Source: Sediminibacterium magnilacihabitans
GTDB lineage: Bacteria; Bacteroidota; Bacteroidia; Chitinophagales; Chitinophagaceae
Length of the DNA stretch: 64,000 bases
Assembly (NCBI GenBank): GCA_002973575.1
Contig: PVEQ01000002.1
Location: forward strand, 1-64,000
Direction: 5' to 3'
A program made the position numbers and the translations under genes. Within the stretch, counting starts at the first letter, position 1. The number at the start of each line of letters is the position of its first letter. The notes below the pieces were generated by a model. The model was not told the DNA's origin. It ran no database searches and saw nothing but the letters and a program-made list of their open reading frames with translations. Of the stretch, positions 16,915 through 24,435 are shown in pieces.

Positions 16915-17592
16915 TCATTTCAACTGCAGCAGCAATTCATTTTTTACAGATGCGTTGTTAAAACGTCCTCCATAAAAAGAGCTAACGGTGCTGCACCCGT
17001 CCTGTCTGATACCCCGCATGGAAACACACATATGCTCGGCATCAATAATAACAGCCACATCCTCGGTGGAGAGTACCTGTTGCAACTCCTGCCCAATCTG
17101 TACTGTTAAACGCTCCTGCACCTGCGGACGCCTGGCAAAATAATCTACGATCCTGTTGAGCTTGGATAAACCAATGACCTTATCGCCGGCGAAATAGGCA
17201 ACATGTGCCTTGCCGCGAATCGGCACAAAATGATGCTCACATTGACTGACAAAAGGAATATTTTTTTCGAGCAGGAGCTGACCGTAACCATAGCTATTGT
17301 TGAACAGCGAGATGGCCGGCTTATTTACCGGGTCGAGCCCGGAAAACAGCTCCCGCACATACATCTTAGCTACACGCATGGGAGTATCCTTCAGGCTGTC
17401 ATCGCTCAGGTCCAATCCCAACGTATGCATGATAGATCTGAAATGGTAGGCAATATCGTGCACTTTTTCCTCTGCACTCATGGCAAACGCATCCGGACGT
17501 AACGGCGTTTGAGACCCGTTGGAAAAATGATCTTCTTCACCGGAAACAGACGCCATTTGACAGGCTAAAGCTCTTTGATACTGAATTTGCAT
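16915..17592 (-). CDS. folE: GTP cyclohydrolase I
   Basis: Converts GTP to 7,8-dihydroneopterin triphosphate, the first step to tetrahydrofolate and pterins. I take ATG 17592 (MQIQYQRALACQ); the longer frame from 17682 runs through the divergent promoter region. The 225-residue product has the family core: GLDLSDDSLKDTPMRVAKMY, the zinc-binding CEHHFVPIRGKAHVAY, the catalytic loop around LSKLNRIVDYFARRPQVQERL, and the second zinc Cys in MCVSMRGIRQDGCSTVSSF. The gene is divergent from the CarH-type regulator, with GTCTAA-type boxes between them. folE in such a locus is plausibly there to supply pterin/folate chromophore for photolyase-type proteins (inference). Confidence 0.95.
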   Translation of the reverse strand: MQIQYQRALACQMASVSGEEDHFSNGSQTPLRPDAFAMSAEEKVHDIAYHFRSIMHTLGLDLSDDSLKDTPMRVAKMYVRELFSGLDPVNKPAISLFNNSYGYGQLLLEKNIPFVSQCEHHFVPIRGKAHVAYFAGDKVIGLSKLNRIVDYFARRPQVQERLTVQIGQELQQVLSTEDVAVIIDAEHMCVSMRGIRQDGCSTVSSFYGGRFNNASVKNELLLQLK

Positions 17593-17629
17593 GATGTTTT
17601 GTGTAATTTGAAACATAAAACTAGTCCTA

Positions 17630-17703
17630 TTTTGTCTAACTAAAAAAATAAAAAAGTTAGTCATAAAAAAATAACGAGCCATTAAAAAATAATTTTGTCT
17701 TAC
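17630..17703. promoter_or_regulatory. folE-carH intergenic region: GTCTAA boxes and carH promoter element
   Basis: TTTTGTCTAAC (17630-17640) faces GTTAGTC (17656-17662), an imperfect inverted pair. A second TTTTGTCTTA (17693-17702) overlaps TAATTTTG (17690-17697), which matches the -7 element TAnnTTTG for carH, 18 bases before its ATG. Similar boxes recur at 18761-18792, 20395-20422 and 20556-20624, so they are candidate operators for CarH, including autoregulation. The assignment to CarH is inference. Confidence 0.45.
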
Positions 17704-17714
17704 TTTAGTGCCGT

Positions 17715-18593
17715 ATGAGCGTTACAGAACACTACTCCATCAAAGAGGTTGAATACCTAACCGGCATCAGCGCTTACAGTCTGAGAGCGTGGGAGAAACG
17801 CTACCGTGCCCTTCTGCCACACCGTACGGTAACCAATATACGCTACTATGATGGTACCCAGCTACGCCGCCTGCTCAATATTGCTACCCTTCTGCCACTG
17901 GGACATAAAGCTTCCAGGCTGATAGCATTGCCTGAAGAAGAACTGCAAAGTCTTGTTCTGAAAGCCACTGAGGCGCAGATTGACGCACCCATGCAGGCGC
18001 ATATCAACAATATGGTAGCTGCTATGTTGTCTTTTGATGAAAATACGTTCGATAAAATCATCTCTTCGATGATCATCAAATTCGGACTGTATGAGGCTAT
18101 GTTGCAACTTATTTACCCCTTCCTGCGCAAAACGGGCGTACTATGGACTACCAGTAACACCACCCCTGCGCAAGAGCATTTTGCCAGCAATCTCCTGCAA
18201 CGAAAAATCCAGTCCGCCCTGGACGCCCTTCCATGCGCAAGTGATCTATCCAAACGTTTCCTGCTGTTCCTGCCACCCGGAGAAATGCACGAGATCGGAC
18301 TTTTACTGAGCGATTATATCATCAGAAGCAAGGGGTTATCTACCATCTATCTCGGACGCGATTTGCCTTATGATAGCCTCGACTTTGCCGCGCAGCATGG
18401 CCGCGCTACGCACATGCTGACCTTTCTGACATCTGTAACAGATGCCCTGCAGCACGCGGAACATCTTGGTAAAATAGCGCACAAACAGCATTGTCAATTG
18501 CTCATCTGCAGTACCCTTAACCCCAACACAACGCCTGTCAGTGATCATATACATTGGTTAAAAGAACCCGGCGATCTGTTTACTTTTTTATAA
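17715..18593 (+). CDS. carH: CarH/LitR-type MerR regulator with cobalamin-binding domain
   Basis: Transcription factor of 292 residues. Residues about 6-75 form a MerR winged helix ([24 protein letters not shown]). A helical bundle and B12-binding fold follow. The two diagnostic motifs are present: W-x9-EH (Trp144, Glu154-His155) and E-x-H-x-x-G (Glu190, His192, Gly195), where the His is the lower cobalt ligand. In known CarH proteins, adenosylcobalamin drives repressor assembly and light breaks it apart. The residue after Trp144 is Thr, whereas as I recall Thermus CarH has a His there that binds cobalt after illumination, so the light chemistry may differ. The gene is divergent from folE and its stop abuts the DUF2256 gene stop. 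Confidence 0.88.
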   Translation: MSVTEHYSIKEVEYLTGISAYSLRAWEKRYRALLPHRTVTNIRYYDGTQLRRLLNIATLLPLGHKASRLIALPEEELQSLVLKATEAQIDAPMQAHINNMVAAMLSFDENTFDKIISSMIIKFGLYEAMLQLIYPFLRKTGVLWTTSNTTPAQEHFASNLLQRKIQSALDALPCASDLSKRFLLFLPPGEMHEIGLLLSDYIIRSKGLSTIYLGRDLPYDSLDFAAQHGRATHMLTFLTSVTDALQHAEHLGKIAHKQHCQLLICSTLNPNTTPVSDHIHWLKEPGDLFTFL

Positions 18594-18740
18594 GCTCTTT
18601 TTACCTCTGAGCTTACGGCACGCATCACTGCAATATTTGACCTCAGTCCAGTTATGCTGCCATTTTTTTCGCCAGGAAAAAGGACGCCTGCAAACGATAC
18701 ATAACTTCTGAGGCAGGGGCTTTCGATCTTTCAGCGGCAT
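18588..18740 (-). CDS. DUF2256 small zinc-finger-like protein
   Basis: A 50-residue gene: ATG 18738-18740, TAA 18588-18590. The sequence opens [20 protein letters not shown], continues [20 protein letters not shown] and ends with another Cys and a basic tail. The CxxC...CxxxC pattern and the WRKKWxxxWxxVxYCSxxC signature match DUF2256 proteins. These are usually encoded beside photolyase/cryptochrome genes; the function is unknown. Its stop codon directly abuts the carH stop (18591-18593) in convergent orientation, and its promoter region, shared with the divergent SDR, holds a palindromic box. Here the photolyase partner itself is only a remnant at 22.8-23.2 kb. Confidence 0.85.
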   Translation of the reverse strand: MPLKDRKPLPQKLCIVCRRPFSWRKKWQHNWTEVKYCSDACRKLRGKKSL

Positions 18741-18760
18741 GGTGGACCCTTTAAATTTTA

Positions 18761-18792
18761 TTGTCTATTTAATTTATCATAAATTTAGACAA
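18761..18792. promoter_or_regulatory. Palindromic operator candidate TTGTCTA-N18-TAGACAA
   Basis: Perfect 7-base arms TTGTCTA (18761-18767) and TAGACAA (18786-18792) lie between the divergent DUF2256 and SDR starts. Counted as GTCTAT/TTAGAC the spacer is 16, the same as in the 20395-20422 box. It is a likely binding site for a dimeric regulator, most plausibly the neighbouring CarH (inference). Confidence 0.5.
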
Positions 18793-18859
18793 AAAATAAT
18801 ACCCCTTTAAGCGCTCTCCGCTTACCCCCAATTAATCAATCAATATAAAAATATCATTC

Positions 18860-19570
18860 ATGGAACTTGCACTCATCACCGGCGTCAGCAGGCAACAGGG
18901 CCTTGGCCTGGAAACGGCAAAACAGTTAAAGAATAAAGGCTTTGAAGTAATTATTACGGCCAGGGACCTGGAAACAGCCAGGCAACTGGCTGCGCCACAT
19001 GATCTGAAAGCGCTTGCCATCGACGTCCGCAACGAACAAAGCATTGCAGGAGCTGCCCGGCAGGTGGAGCTGGATTTTGGAAGGCTTGATGTGCTTGTGA
19101 ACAATGCAGGAGGCTATTACGACCAGGGAGGAACAGTGCTGGGTACAGATATGGAATATGTAGCAAATGCACTCGATACCAACCTGATGGGAGCCTGGCG
19201 TATGATCAAAGCTTTTAAGCCCTTGCTCATCAAGAGCCGAAACCCTCGTATTGTAAATGTGTCAAGCGGCGCCGGATCTTTCTCAGATGAAGTTTTTGGG
19301 ATGGCAGTCAACCCCGGCGGCGTACCTGCTTATGGAATTTCCAAGCTGGCACTCAATGGGCTTACGATAAAATGCGCCCGTGAATTCACCGCAGACAGTA
19401 TCAAAATAAATTCGGTTTGTCCGGGTTTTGTGGCCACCTACCCCGGTACCGAAAATTGGGGCGCCAGGCCTGTTAGCGAGGGAGCTGCCGGCATCGTGTG
19501 GGCTGCCTCATTGCCGGCTGACGGGCCCACCGGTCAGTTTTTCAGGGATGGGAAAGTAATTCCCTGGTAA
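18860..19570 (+). CDS. Short-chain dehydrogenase/reductase
   Basis: NAD(P)-dependent oxidoreductase of 236 residues. It has the nucleotide-binding TGVSRQQGLGLETAKQL at 7-23, the NNAGG motif at 81-85, catalytic Ser near 135-136 (VNVSSGAGSF) and the YxxxK pair Tyr158-Lys162 (YGISKLALNG). The complete active site predicts a working enzyme; the substrate is unknown. It resembles carbonyl-reductase-type SDRs. It is divergent from the DUF2256 gene across a palindromic box and convergent with a second SDR, so it probably belongs to the CarH-controlled set. Confidence 0.9.
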   Translation: MELALITGVSRQQGLGLETAKQLKNKGFEVIITARDLETARQLAAPHDLKALAIDVRNEQSIAGAARQVELDFGRLDVLVNNAGGYYDQGGTVLGTDMEYVANALDTNLMGAWRMIKAFKPLLIKSRNPRIVNVSSGAGSFSDEVFGMAVNPGGVPAYGISKLALNGLTIKCAREFTADSIKINSVCPGFVATYPGTENWGARPVSEGAAGIVWAASLPADGPTGQFFRDGKVIPW

Positions 19571-19639
19571 CGCAGAGAACAGCAGAATTAACGCTTACAG
19601 GCAGTATGTCTTTTTAAAGGTTAAAGTGCTGCCATGTAA

Positions 19640-20338
19640 TCAGGGAAGCGCAATAGCCGATAAGCCTCCGTCAACATGCATGGTTTGGGCAGTGATCCAA
19701 CCGGCATGATCGCCCAGTAAAAACATCGCCGCCGCCGCTATATCCTGCGCTTCGCCCACACGTTGAAGCGGATGTCTGCCCGAATGCTGCCTCAATTTTT
19801 CCTCTGAATTCAACAAGCCTGCGGTAAGCGGCGTGTTGGTGAGCGACGGAGCTACACAGTTAACCCTGATCACAGGTGCCAGCTCTGCGGCCAATGCCTT
19901 CGTTAACCCTTCAATAGCTCCTTTGCAGGCTGCAACACTTGCATGAAAGGGAAAACCCCGGCCGGCAGCCACGCTGGAGAACAATACCACCGACCCTCTC
20001 CCGTTCTCTTTCATGAAAGGAACCACATGCTGTAGTACTTTCAAGGCACCCACTACCTGCAAACGATAGTCTGCCTCATAGTCGGCCAGCGCTGTACGGT
20101 TGAATGATCTCAGTCTCAGGCTACCGGGACAATATACCACGCCATCCAGCCTGGCGGGAAGAAAAGCAAAATCAACCTCATCGGAGGTAACATCCAGGTA
20201 ATGGTAGGATAAACGATCCTTACTTTCTTTTTTATTGCGGCAGTAAGTGGCGAAGACCCGATGCCCTTCCATGTAGAGCATCTCTGCGATCTGCTTGCCA
20301 ATGCCGGAAGAACCCCCAACGACTAAATAAGATTTCAT
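19640..20338 (-). CDS. SDR-family protein lacking the catalytic tyrosine
   Basis: Protein of 232 residues with an SDR Rossmann start (LVVGGSSGIGKQIAEML) and SDR end (AAMFLLGDHAGWITAQTMHVDGG). The active site is altered. The usual NNAG strand reads VVYCPGSLRLR. The YxxxK motif reads V135-AAC-K139 (HASVAACKGA), so Val replaces the catalytic Tyr, while Lys139 and the Ser pair 121-122 remain. It may be a non-reductase SDR, a binding protein or a variant using another residue. It is divergent from the tetR gene across about 400 bases holding GTCTAA boxes. Confidence 0.85.
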   Translation of the reverse strand: MKSYLVVGGSSGIGKQIAEMLYMEGHRVFATYCRNKKESKDRLSYHYLDVTSDEVDFAFLPARLDGVVYCPGSLRLRSFNRTALADYEADYRLQVVGALKVLQHVVPFMKENGRGSVVLFSSVAAGRGFPFHASVAACKGAIEGLTKALAAELAPVIRVNCVAPSLTNTPLTAGLLNSEEKLRQHSGRHPLQRVGEAQDIAAAAMFLLGDHAGWITAQTMHVDGGLSAIALP

Positions 20339-20394
20339 AAATGTGATTGAACCATTGTTTGATTGTAGAACAGAGTTGTTGCTCCTTGCAAACG

Positions 20395-20422
20395 GTCTAA
20401 CAAATTTAGAAAATTCTTAGAC
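20395..20422. promoter_or_regulatory. Palindromic operator candidate GTCTAA-N16-TTAGAC
   Basis: Perfect 6-base arms at 20395-20400 and 20417-20422, 57 bases upstream of the second SDR start. The spacing equals that of the box in front of the first SDR. A regulator shared by both is the simplest reading. Confidence 0.5.
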
Positions 20423-20555
20423 ATATTCATATAATTTGTGTAGCCTTCCGTGTTGCTGCTTATATCCAGATAACCTATCTCTTATGGGTAAGTTTTGCTT
20501 CTGCATTGAATCATGCACTGATACAACTCAATCATTAATGCCTGGGGAGGCTTTT

Positions 20556-20624
20556 GTCTAATTTATATTAAAAATAAATTCTACTAAATTAGTTTATTTT
20601 GGCTATAAAGTTATTTCTGTCTAA
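20556..20624 (+). promoter_or_regulatory. Two direct GTCTAA boxes upstream of the tetR-kinase genes
   Basis: GTCTAA at 20556-20561 and 20619-20624, 63 bases apart (about six helical turns), both on the plus strand, within the 406-base gap 20339-20744. Between them lies the short palindrome ACTAAATTAGT. The rest of this gap is AT-rich and holds no gene that I can see. Confidence 0.4.
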
Positions 20625-20744
20625 TTTTACAAGTGAAAATAATCATCAAAAAAGGCGCACCCCAACCTTTCCGCAGCTTCATCACCTGAAAAGTTCATCC
20701 CGGCTTCCGGAAAATTCACCTGAGCGCCATTAAAAAAATGCGCT

Positions 20745-21401
20745 ATGAAAAAGAAAACAATTGACAAAAAAGAGCTGATGGAGCATTACAGCGATTATTT
20801 GTTAACAGAGGGCAAACCGCCGGTAAACGTTTATCAGTTCACAAAAAAGCTGGGGATCAGCGAAGACCATTTTTATCGCTATTTTACCAGTTTTGAGTCT
20901 CTGGAAAGTGAGTACCTGGTGTACTTCTTTCAGCAATCCCTTGAACTGGTAATCCAAACCGATGGCTACGATGCCATGAGCCCAAAAGAAAAACTACTTC
21001 ACTTTTACTTTGTATTTTTCGAAAACCTGACGCTGAACCGCTCCCTGGTATTACACCTGCTCCGCGCTCCCCTGACCAATAAACTGCAGCAACTGCGACC
21101 TTTACACCGTCAATTCAATACTTATATTCAGTCGGTTGGATTCAAGGAGCAGGGGTTCATTGCCAACGCGCCCGGAAAACTCAAACAGGTAAGCGAAAAA
21201 ACAAGAACAGAGCTCATATGGGCGCACTTTCTGTCGGTCTTGCAATTCTGGAAAAATGACCGGTCACCCGGCTTTGAGAAGACAGACATGTACATAGAAA
21301 AATCCATAGAACTTGGTTTTGAAATCATCAATACTGCTATACTGGGTAAATTCTTCGACCTGGGAAAATTTCTTTGGTCTGAAAAAGTCCCTGCCATTTA
21401 A
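20745..21401 (+). CDS. TetR family transcriptional regulator
   Basis: Protein of 218 residues. The N-terminal domain (about 8-60) shows the TetR helix-turn-helix pattern: NVYQFTKKLGISEDHFYRYF, where the usual YYHF is FYRYF. The C-terminal ligand domain is helical and has FVFFENLTLNRSLVLHLLRAP, a layout typical of Bacteroidota TetR proteins found with ABC1 kinases. The downstream kinase starts 26 bases later, so it is an operon. The ligand is unknown. Confidence 0.8.
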   Translation: MKKKTIDKKELMEHYSDYLLTEGKPPVNVYQFTKKLGISEDHFYRYFTSFESLESEYLVYFFQQSLELVIQTDGYDAMSPKEKLLHFYFVFFENLTLNRSLVLHLLRAPLTNKLQQLRPLHRQFNTYIQSVGFKEQGFIANAPGKLKQVSEKTRTELIWAHFLSVLQFWKNDRSPGFEKTDMYIEKSIELGFEIINTAILGKFFDLGKFLWSEKVPAI

Positions 21402-21427
21402 CGAGCAACACCAGCCAGGAGAACGAT

Positions 21428-22762
21428 ATGAAAACACTAGATAAGATACCGAAAAGAAAAATAGAACGGGTAGGCAACTTATTAAAAGCCGGCGCTAAAG
21501 TTGGTATCAATTACCTGCAATATTACGGCAGCAGGATATCTCTCGAAGATGAAGAAATAGCAAAAGAGCAACTGCACAAAAACAACGCACTCGATATTTA
21601 CGACAGCCTGAAAACACTTAAGGGCTCTGCATTGAAAATAGCGCAGATGCTCAGCATGGAGAAAAACATCATGCCCCAGGCCTATGTTGAAACATTTTCC
21701 CTGTCGCAGTTCTCTGTGCCGCCGCTTTCAGGCGCCCTTATAAAGAAAACATTCCGTAAATACTTCGGTAAAAATCCGGAGGCGCTGTTCGATACATTTT
21801 CTGTGGAAGCCATAAATGCTGCCAGCATCGGACAGGTGCATCAGGCCGAGAAGAATGGCCGCCGGCTCGCAGTGAAGATCCAGTATCCCGGCGTGCGGGA
21901 AAGTATCTCGTCTGACCTGGCCATTGTAAAACCCATTGCCATGAAGATGTTCCACATAAAAAAAGAAGGCTCTGCAAAATATTTCGAAGAAGTGGAACAA
22001 AAGCTTCTTGAAGAAACAGATTACCTTCTCGAATTAGAGCGCAGCAGACAGTTCGCCCACGATTGCCGGGAATTACCCGGCCTTCGTTTTCCCGGTTACT
22101 ATCCTGAGTACTCCTGCGATAAGGTTCTGACAATGGACTGGATGGAAGGCGTACATTTTTCTGAATTTGTACAACGCACCAGCAATGAGCCGGAATGCTT
22201 GCATGCTTTGGGACAGACCTTATGGGATTTTTATATGTACCAGATGCACGTACTCAAAAGACTCCATGCCGACCCCCACCCCGGCAACTTCCTGGTATCT
22301 GCTTCGCACGAACTGATTGTCATTGATTTTGGCTGCATCAAAGAAATACCACCCGAATTTTATATCCCTTACTTTGAATTGGCCATAAGCAGCCATCTCA
22401 ACAACCCTCGCTTTTTTGAAGAAAAACTCTATGAACTGGAGATTCTTTTGCCGGGCGACACGAATGAGGAAAAAGCTTTCTTCACCACACTTTTCCATGA
22501 TATGCTGACTTTGTTTACCCGCCCTTTTAACGAAGAGTTTTTTGATTTTTCCGATAAGCGTTTTTTTGAAGCGATTGCTGCCATGGGGCAGCGCTATGCA
22601 AGCATGAGCCAGGTTCGGTCTATGAATACCAACAGGGGTTCGAAACATTTTATCTACCTGAACAGAACCTTCTTTGGTCTTTATAATATGATGCATGCCT
22701 TGCGCCCGGGCAGGATAACCATTCGGAATTATGAGCGCCTGAACAGGCCTGCTTCCCAATAA
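21428..22762 (+). CDS. ABC1/UbiB-family atypical kinase
   Basis: Protein of 444 residues of the ABC1 (ADCK/AarF/UbiB) family. Visible motifs in order: the KxGQ-like LKIAQMLSM, the Ala-rich nucleotide loop INAASIGQVHQAE followed by the VAIK-type Lys in LAVKIQYPG, Glu in LLEETDYLLELERSR, the catalytic loop HADPHPGNFLVS and the metal loop VIDFGCIKE. UbiB members act as ATPases that help handle lipid quinones. There is no C-terminal membrane anchor pair as in UbiB. It is co-transcribed with the TetR gene, and a photolyase-related remnant begins 5 bases after its stop. Confidence 0.88.
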   Translation: MKTLDKIPKRKIERVGNLLKAGAKVGINYLQYYGSRISLEDEEIAKEQLHKNNALDIYDSLKTLKGSALKIAQMLSMEKNIMPQAYVETFSLSQFSVPPLSGALIKKTFRKYFGKNPEALFDTFSVEAINAASIGQVHQAEKNGRRLAVKIQYPGVRESISSDLAIVKPIAMKMFHIKKEGSAKYFEEVEQKLLEETDYLLELERSRQFAHDCRELPGLRFPGYYPEYSCDKVLTMDWMEGVHFSEFVQRTSNEPECLHALGQTLWDFYMYQMHVLKRLHADPHPGNFLVSASHELIVIDFGCIKEIPPEFYIPYFELAISSHLNNPRFFEEKLYELEILLPGDTNEEKAFFTTLFHDMLTLFTRPFNEEFFDFSDKRFFEAIAAMGQRYASMSQVRSMNTNRGSKHFIYLNRTFFGLYNMMHALRPGRITIRNYERLNRPASQ

Positions 22763-22767
22763 TCTTT

Positions 22768-23170
22768 ATGTATCCAACATTTTACGCTTGACTACCGCTG
22801 CCATCGTATTTCCTAATAGCTTTTCACCGGGCATCGATGAAGTATTATGAAGTTTATCTTCGATCAAACGGTTACCAGGTAGAGTATATCGAAGCAACGC
22901 AGGATATATCGGACATCAGGAGCCTCTTACAAACCTTCAAAACGATTGGTAATACACCTGTACGACCCGGTAGATGACTGGCTACACAAAAGGATCCAAC
23001 TTTCGGCGAAAGACTTTAGGTTGCACTGGTATGACAACCGGCTTTTCCTCAGTTTATTCCTTAATATTCTTAACAATACAATTGAGTTATTTTTCCCGAT
23101 ACGGCAAATTTGTTTAACATCTCCCGAATCTTACCAGGATGACCGACTTCGAGATGCTATGCGCGTTTAA
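22768..23170 (+). pseudogene. Degraded photolyase/cryptochrome-related gene (iron-sulfur photolyase-like)
   Basis: Beginning 5 bases after the kinase stop, one frame reads MYPTFYA, a TGA at 22789, then SYFLIAFHRASMKYYEVYL, continuing to SDIRSLLQTFKTIG before losing frame near 22945. The next frame continues the same protein with VIHLYDPVDDWLHKRI, LHWYDNRLFL and TIELFFPIRQICLTS, stopping at 23168. The series HRASMKxYExYL, the Y/PxDDWL block and the following FF...TS region match, from memory, the N-terminal half of the prokaryotic photolyase/cryptochrome-related family (FAD, often FeS). Lesions: an in-frame stop, an apparent N-terminal deletion, a frameshift, and loss of the whole C-terminal FAD-binding half. 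It is therefore non-functional. Its position in the CarH/DUF2256/folE locus fits the usual company of this family. Confidence 0.75.
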
Positions 23171-23768
23171 AGGAACAAAAGAGGAAGTTTTGGACGGTGT
23201 GGAAGGGCGTCTCATGGTCTTCGGTGATGCATTTGATTTTGTTGAAGCCATTGTGTAGTTCCCCGGACAGGGTTTCCTCCGTGTATCGGTGGACAGGAAG
23301 ACCACTGCATTTGTCCGGTCCTTTGTCCGAGAAGGTGCCAATGACGAGGTAGCCACCTAAAGGGAGGGCGGTGCGAGCATGGTCAAGGTAGTTGGATACT
23401 TGGGGTGCAGTAGTAAGGAAGTGGAAGGTGGCGCGGTCATGCCAAAGATCATAGGGGTGCGGCGGCTCGAAGTCGGCAATGTCGGCAACGATCCATTGTA
23501 CAAGGGCGGCTTTTTCACCGAGCCGGTCTTGCGCGCGTTTGATGGCTTCTTCCGAGATATCCAGGACAGTGATATCCTTGTAGCCTTTTTCTAATAGCAA
23601 CTCGGCGAGCCGGCTTTCGCCTCCGCCTATGTCGATGATCCGGGCATTTCGGGGGAGCCGGAAAGTGTCGATGAAATCGAGGGAGGTGGCGGGCGTTTCC
23701 TGGGTCCAGCTGAGCTGAGCTGGTGTCTTGTGCCGATAGATATGATCCCAATGGCTGCGCTTATCCAT
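23157..23768 (-). CDS. Class I SAM-dependent methyltransferase
   Basis: I start at ATG 23768 (MDKRSHWDHIYRHKTPAQLS). The longer frame back to 23990 reads through the tRNA-Leu gene and is false. The 203-residue product has motif I IIDIGGGESRLAELLL, motif II VLDISEEAIKRAQDRL, a D-x-x-DF region (VADIADFEPPHPYDLWHDRA) and the post-II HFLTTAPQVSNYL. It is a small-molecule methyltransferase of the tellurite/thiopurine-like group by layout; the substrate is unknown. Its stop overlaps the photolyase remnant, which runs convergently. Confidence 0.85.
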   Translation of the reverse strand: MDKRSHWDHIYRHKTPAQLSWTQETPATSLDFIDTFRLPRNARIIDIGGGESRLAELLLEKGYKDITVLDISEEAIKRAQDRLGEKAALVQWIVADIADFEPPHPYDLWHDRATFHFLTTAPQVSNYLDHARTALPLGGYLVIGTFSDKGPDKCSGLPVHRYTEETLSGELHNGFNKIKCITEDHETPFHTVQNFLFCSFKRA

Positions 23769-23861
23769 ACAACAAAGATAGGCCATCCGGGTCAAATTTG
23801 GACTTGGAATGGGCATCGTCAGCGGACTTGTAGCCTTCTGTTCATCATTCCCCCGAAATAC

Positions 23862-23898
23862 AAAGACTCTTGTAATTAATTTATTTACAAGAGTCTTT
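23862..23898. terminator. Strong hairpin, terminator downstream of tRNA-Leu
   Basis: A perfect 14-bp stem AAAGACTCTTGTAA (23862-23875) pairs with its complement (23885-23898) around a 9-base AT loop. The stem ends in A/T runs on both sides, so it works as an intrinsic terminator candidate for the tRNA genes on the minus strand. Confidence 0.7.
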
Positions 23899-23910
23899 AT
23901 TGATGCGATG

Positions 23911-23996
23911 TGCCCCAGACGGGAATCGAACCCGTACTCGCGTTTCGGCGAACAGGATTTTAAGTCCTGCGTGTCTACCAGTTCCACCACCGGGGC
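23911..23996 (-). tRNA. tRNA-Leu (anticodon TAA)
   Basis: 86-base type II tRNA. The acceptor arm GCCCCGG pairs with the 3' end before discriminator A. The anticodon stem-loop CAGGA-CTTAAAA-TCCTG gives anticodon TAA. The variable arm is long (TTCGCCGAAACGCGA), and the T-arm ACGGGTTCGATTCCCGT is intact. CCA is not encoded. Confidence 0.96.
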
Positions 23997-24003
23997 AGAC
24001 TAC

Positions 24004-24028
24004 AAAAAAAATCCCGCTCGAGGCGGGA
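24004..24028 (-). terminator. Intrinsic terminator between the two tRNA genes
   Basis: On the minus strand, a TCCCGC/GCGGGA stem (24012-24017 with 24023-24028) around a 5-base loop is followed by eight T. It lies just after tRNA-Gly and before tRNA-Leu, so the two tRNAs may be separate or attenuated transcripts. Confidence 0.65.
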
Positions 24029-24032
24029 CTAG

Positions 24033-24105
<73 letters not shown>

Positions 24106-24190
24106 GATTGTTTGTTTAAGAACTAAATTGGGAGTGCAAAAATAGGATTCTGCGATTAACAGCCAAATTTTTCTTGCAGTCTCCCGGTGT

Positions 24191-24394
24191 TTATTTGTAC
24201 TCCGGTGTGTACTTGGAACTTCCCTGGATCTCAATATCGGGCTTGCCTTTATAACGCTGGTGATACAAACGATAACATCCGCCTAATACAAATGCCAGCA
24301 TGCAAAATACCTGCAGGTAAAACAGAAATCTTGATGAATTTACCCAGTTTTTGGTAAAATCTTTTTCTCCTACGTTGTTCGTTTCGTTTGACAT
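24191..24394 (-). CDS. Hypothetical small single-pass membrane protein
   Basis: I choose ATG 24394 (MSNETNNVGEKDFTKNWVNS); the upstream extension to 24499 overlaps the glycosyltransferase end. It has 67 residues with one hydrophobic segment, FLFYLQVFCMLAFVLGGCY (about 23-41), and a polar tail ending SSKYTPEYK. There is no recognised family. It lies between the glycosyltransferase and the tRNA genes on the same strand. Confidence 0.6.
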   Translation of the reverse strand: MSNETNNVGEKDFTKNWVNSSRFLFYLQVFCMLAFVLGGCYRLYHQRYKGKPDIEIQGSSKYTPEYK

Positions 24395-24435
24395 ATTTTC
24401 TGATTGCTTTGCAAAAATAAGGCGGGCTTCACAAA

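Noticed and set aside
18996..19311. Antisense open frames within the first SDR and many other long genes
   Set aside because: They are shadows with no start context, no family features and codon pattern set by the real gene.
22837..22977. A 46-codon plus-strand gene starting at ATG 22837
   Set aside because: Its sequence is the interior of the photolyase-related protein and continues in the next frame, so it is part of the pseudogene.
23769..23990. N-terminal extension of the methyltransferase frame (MVELVDTQDLKSC...)
   Set aside because: This is the translation of the tRNA-Leu gene and its terminator, a well-known false reading; the protein starts at 23768.
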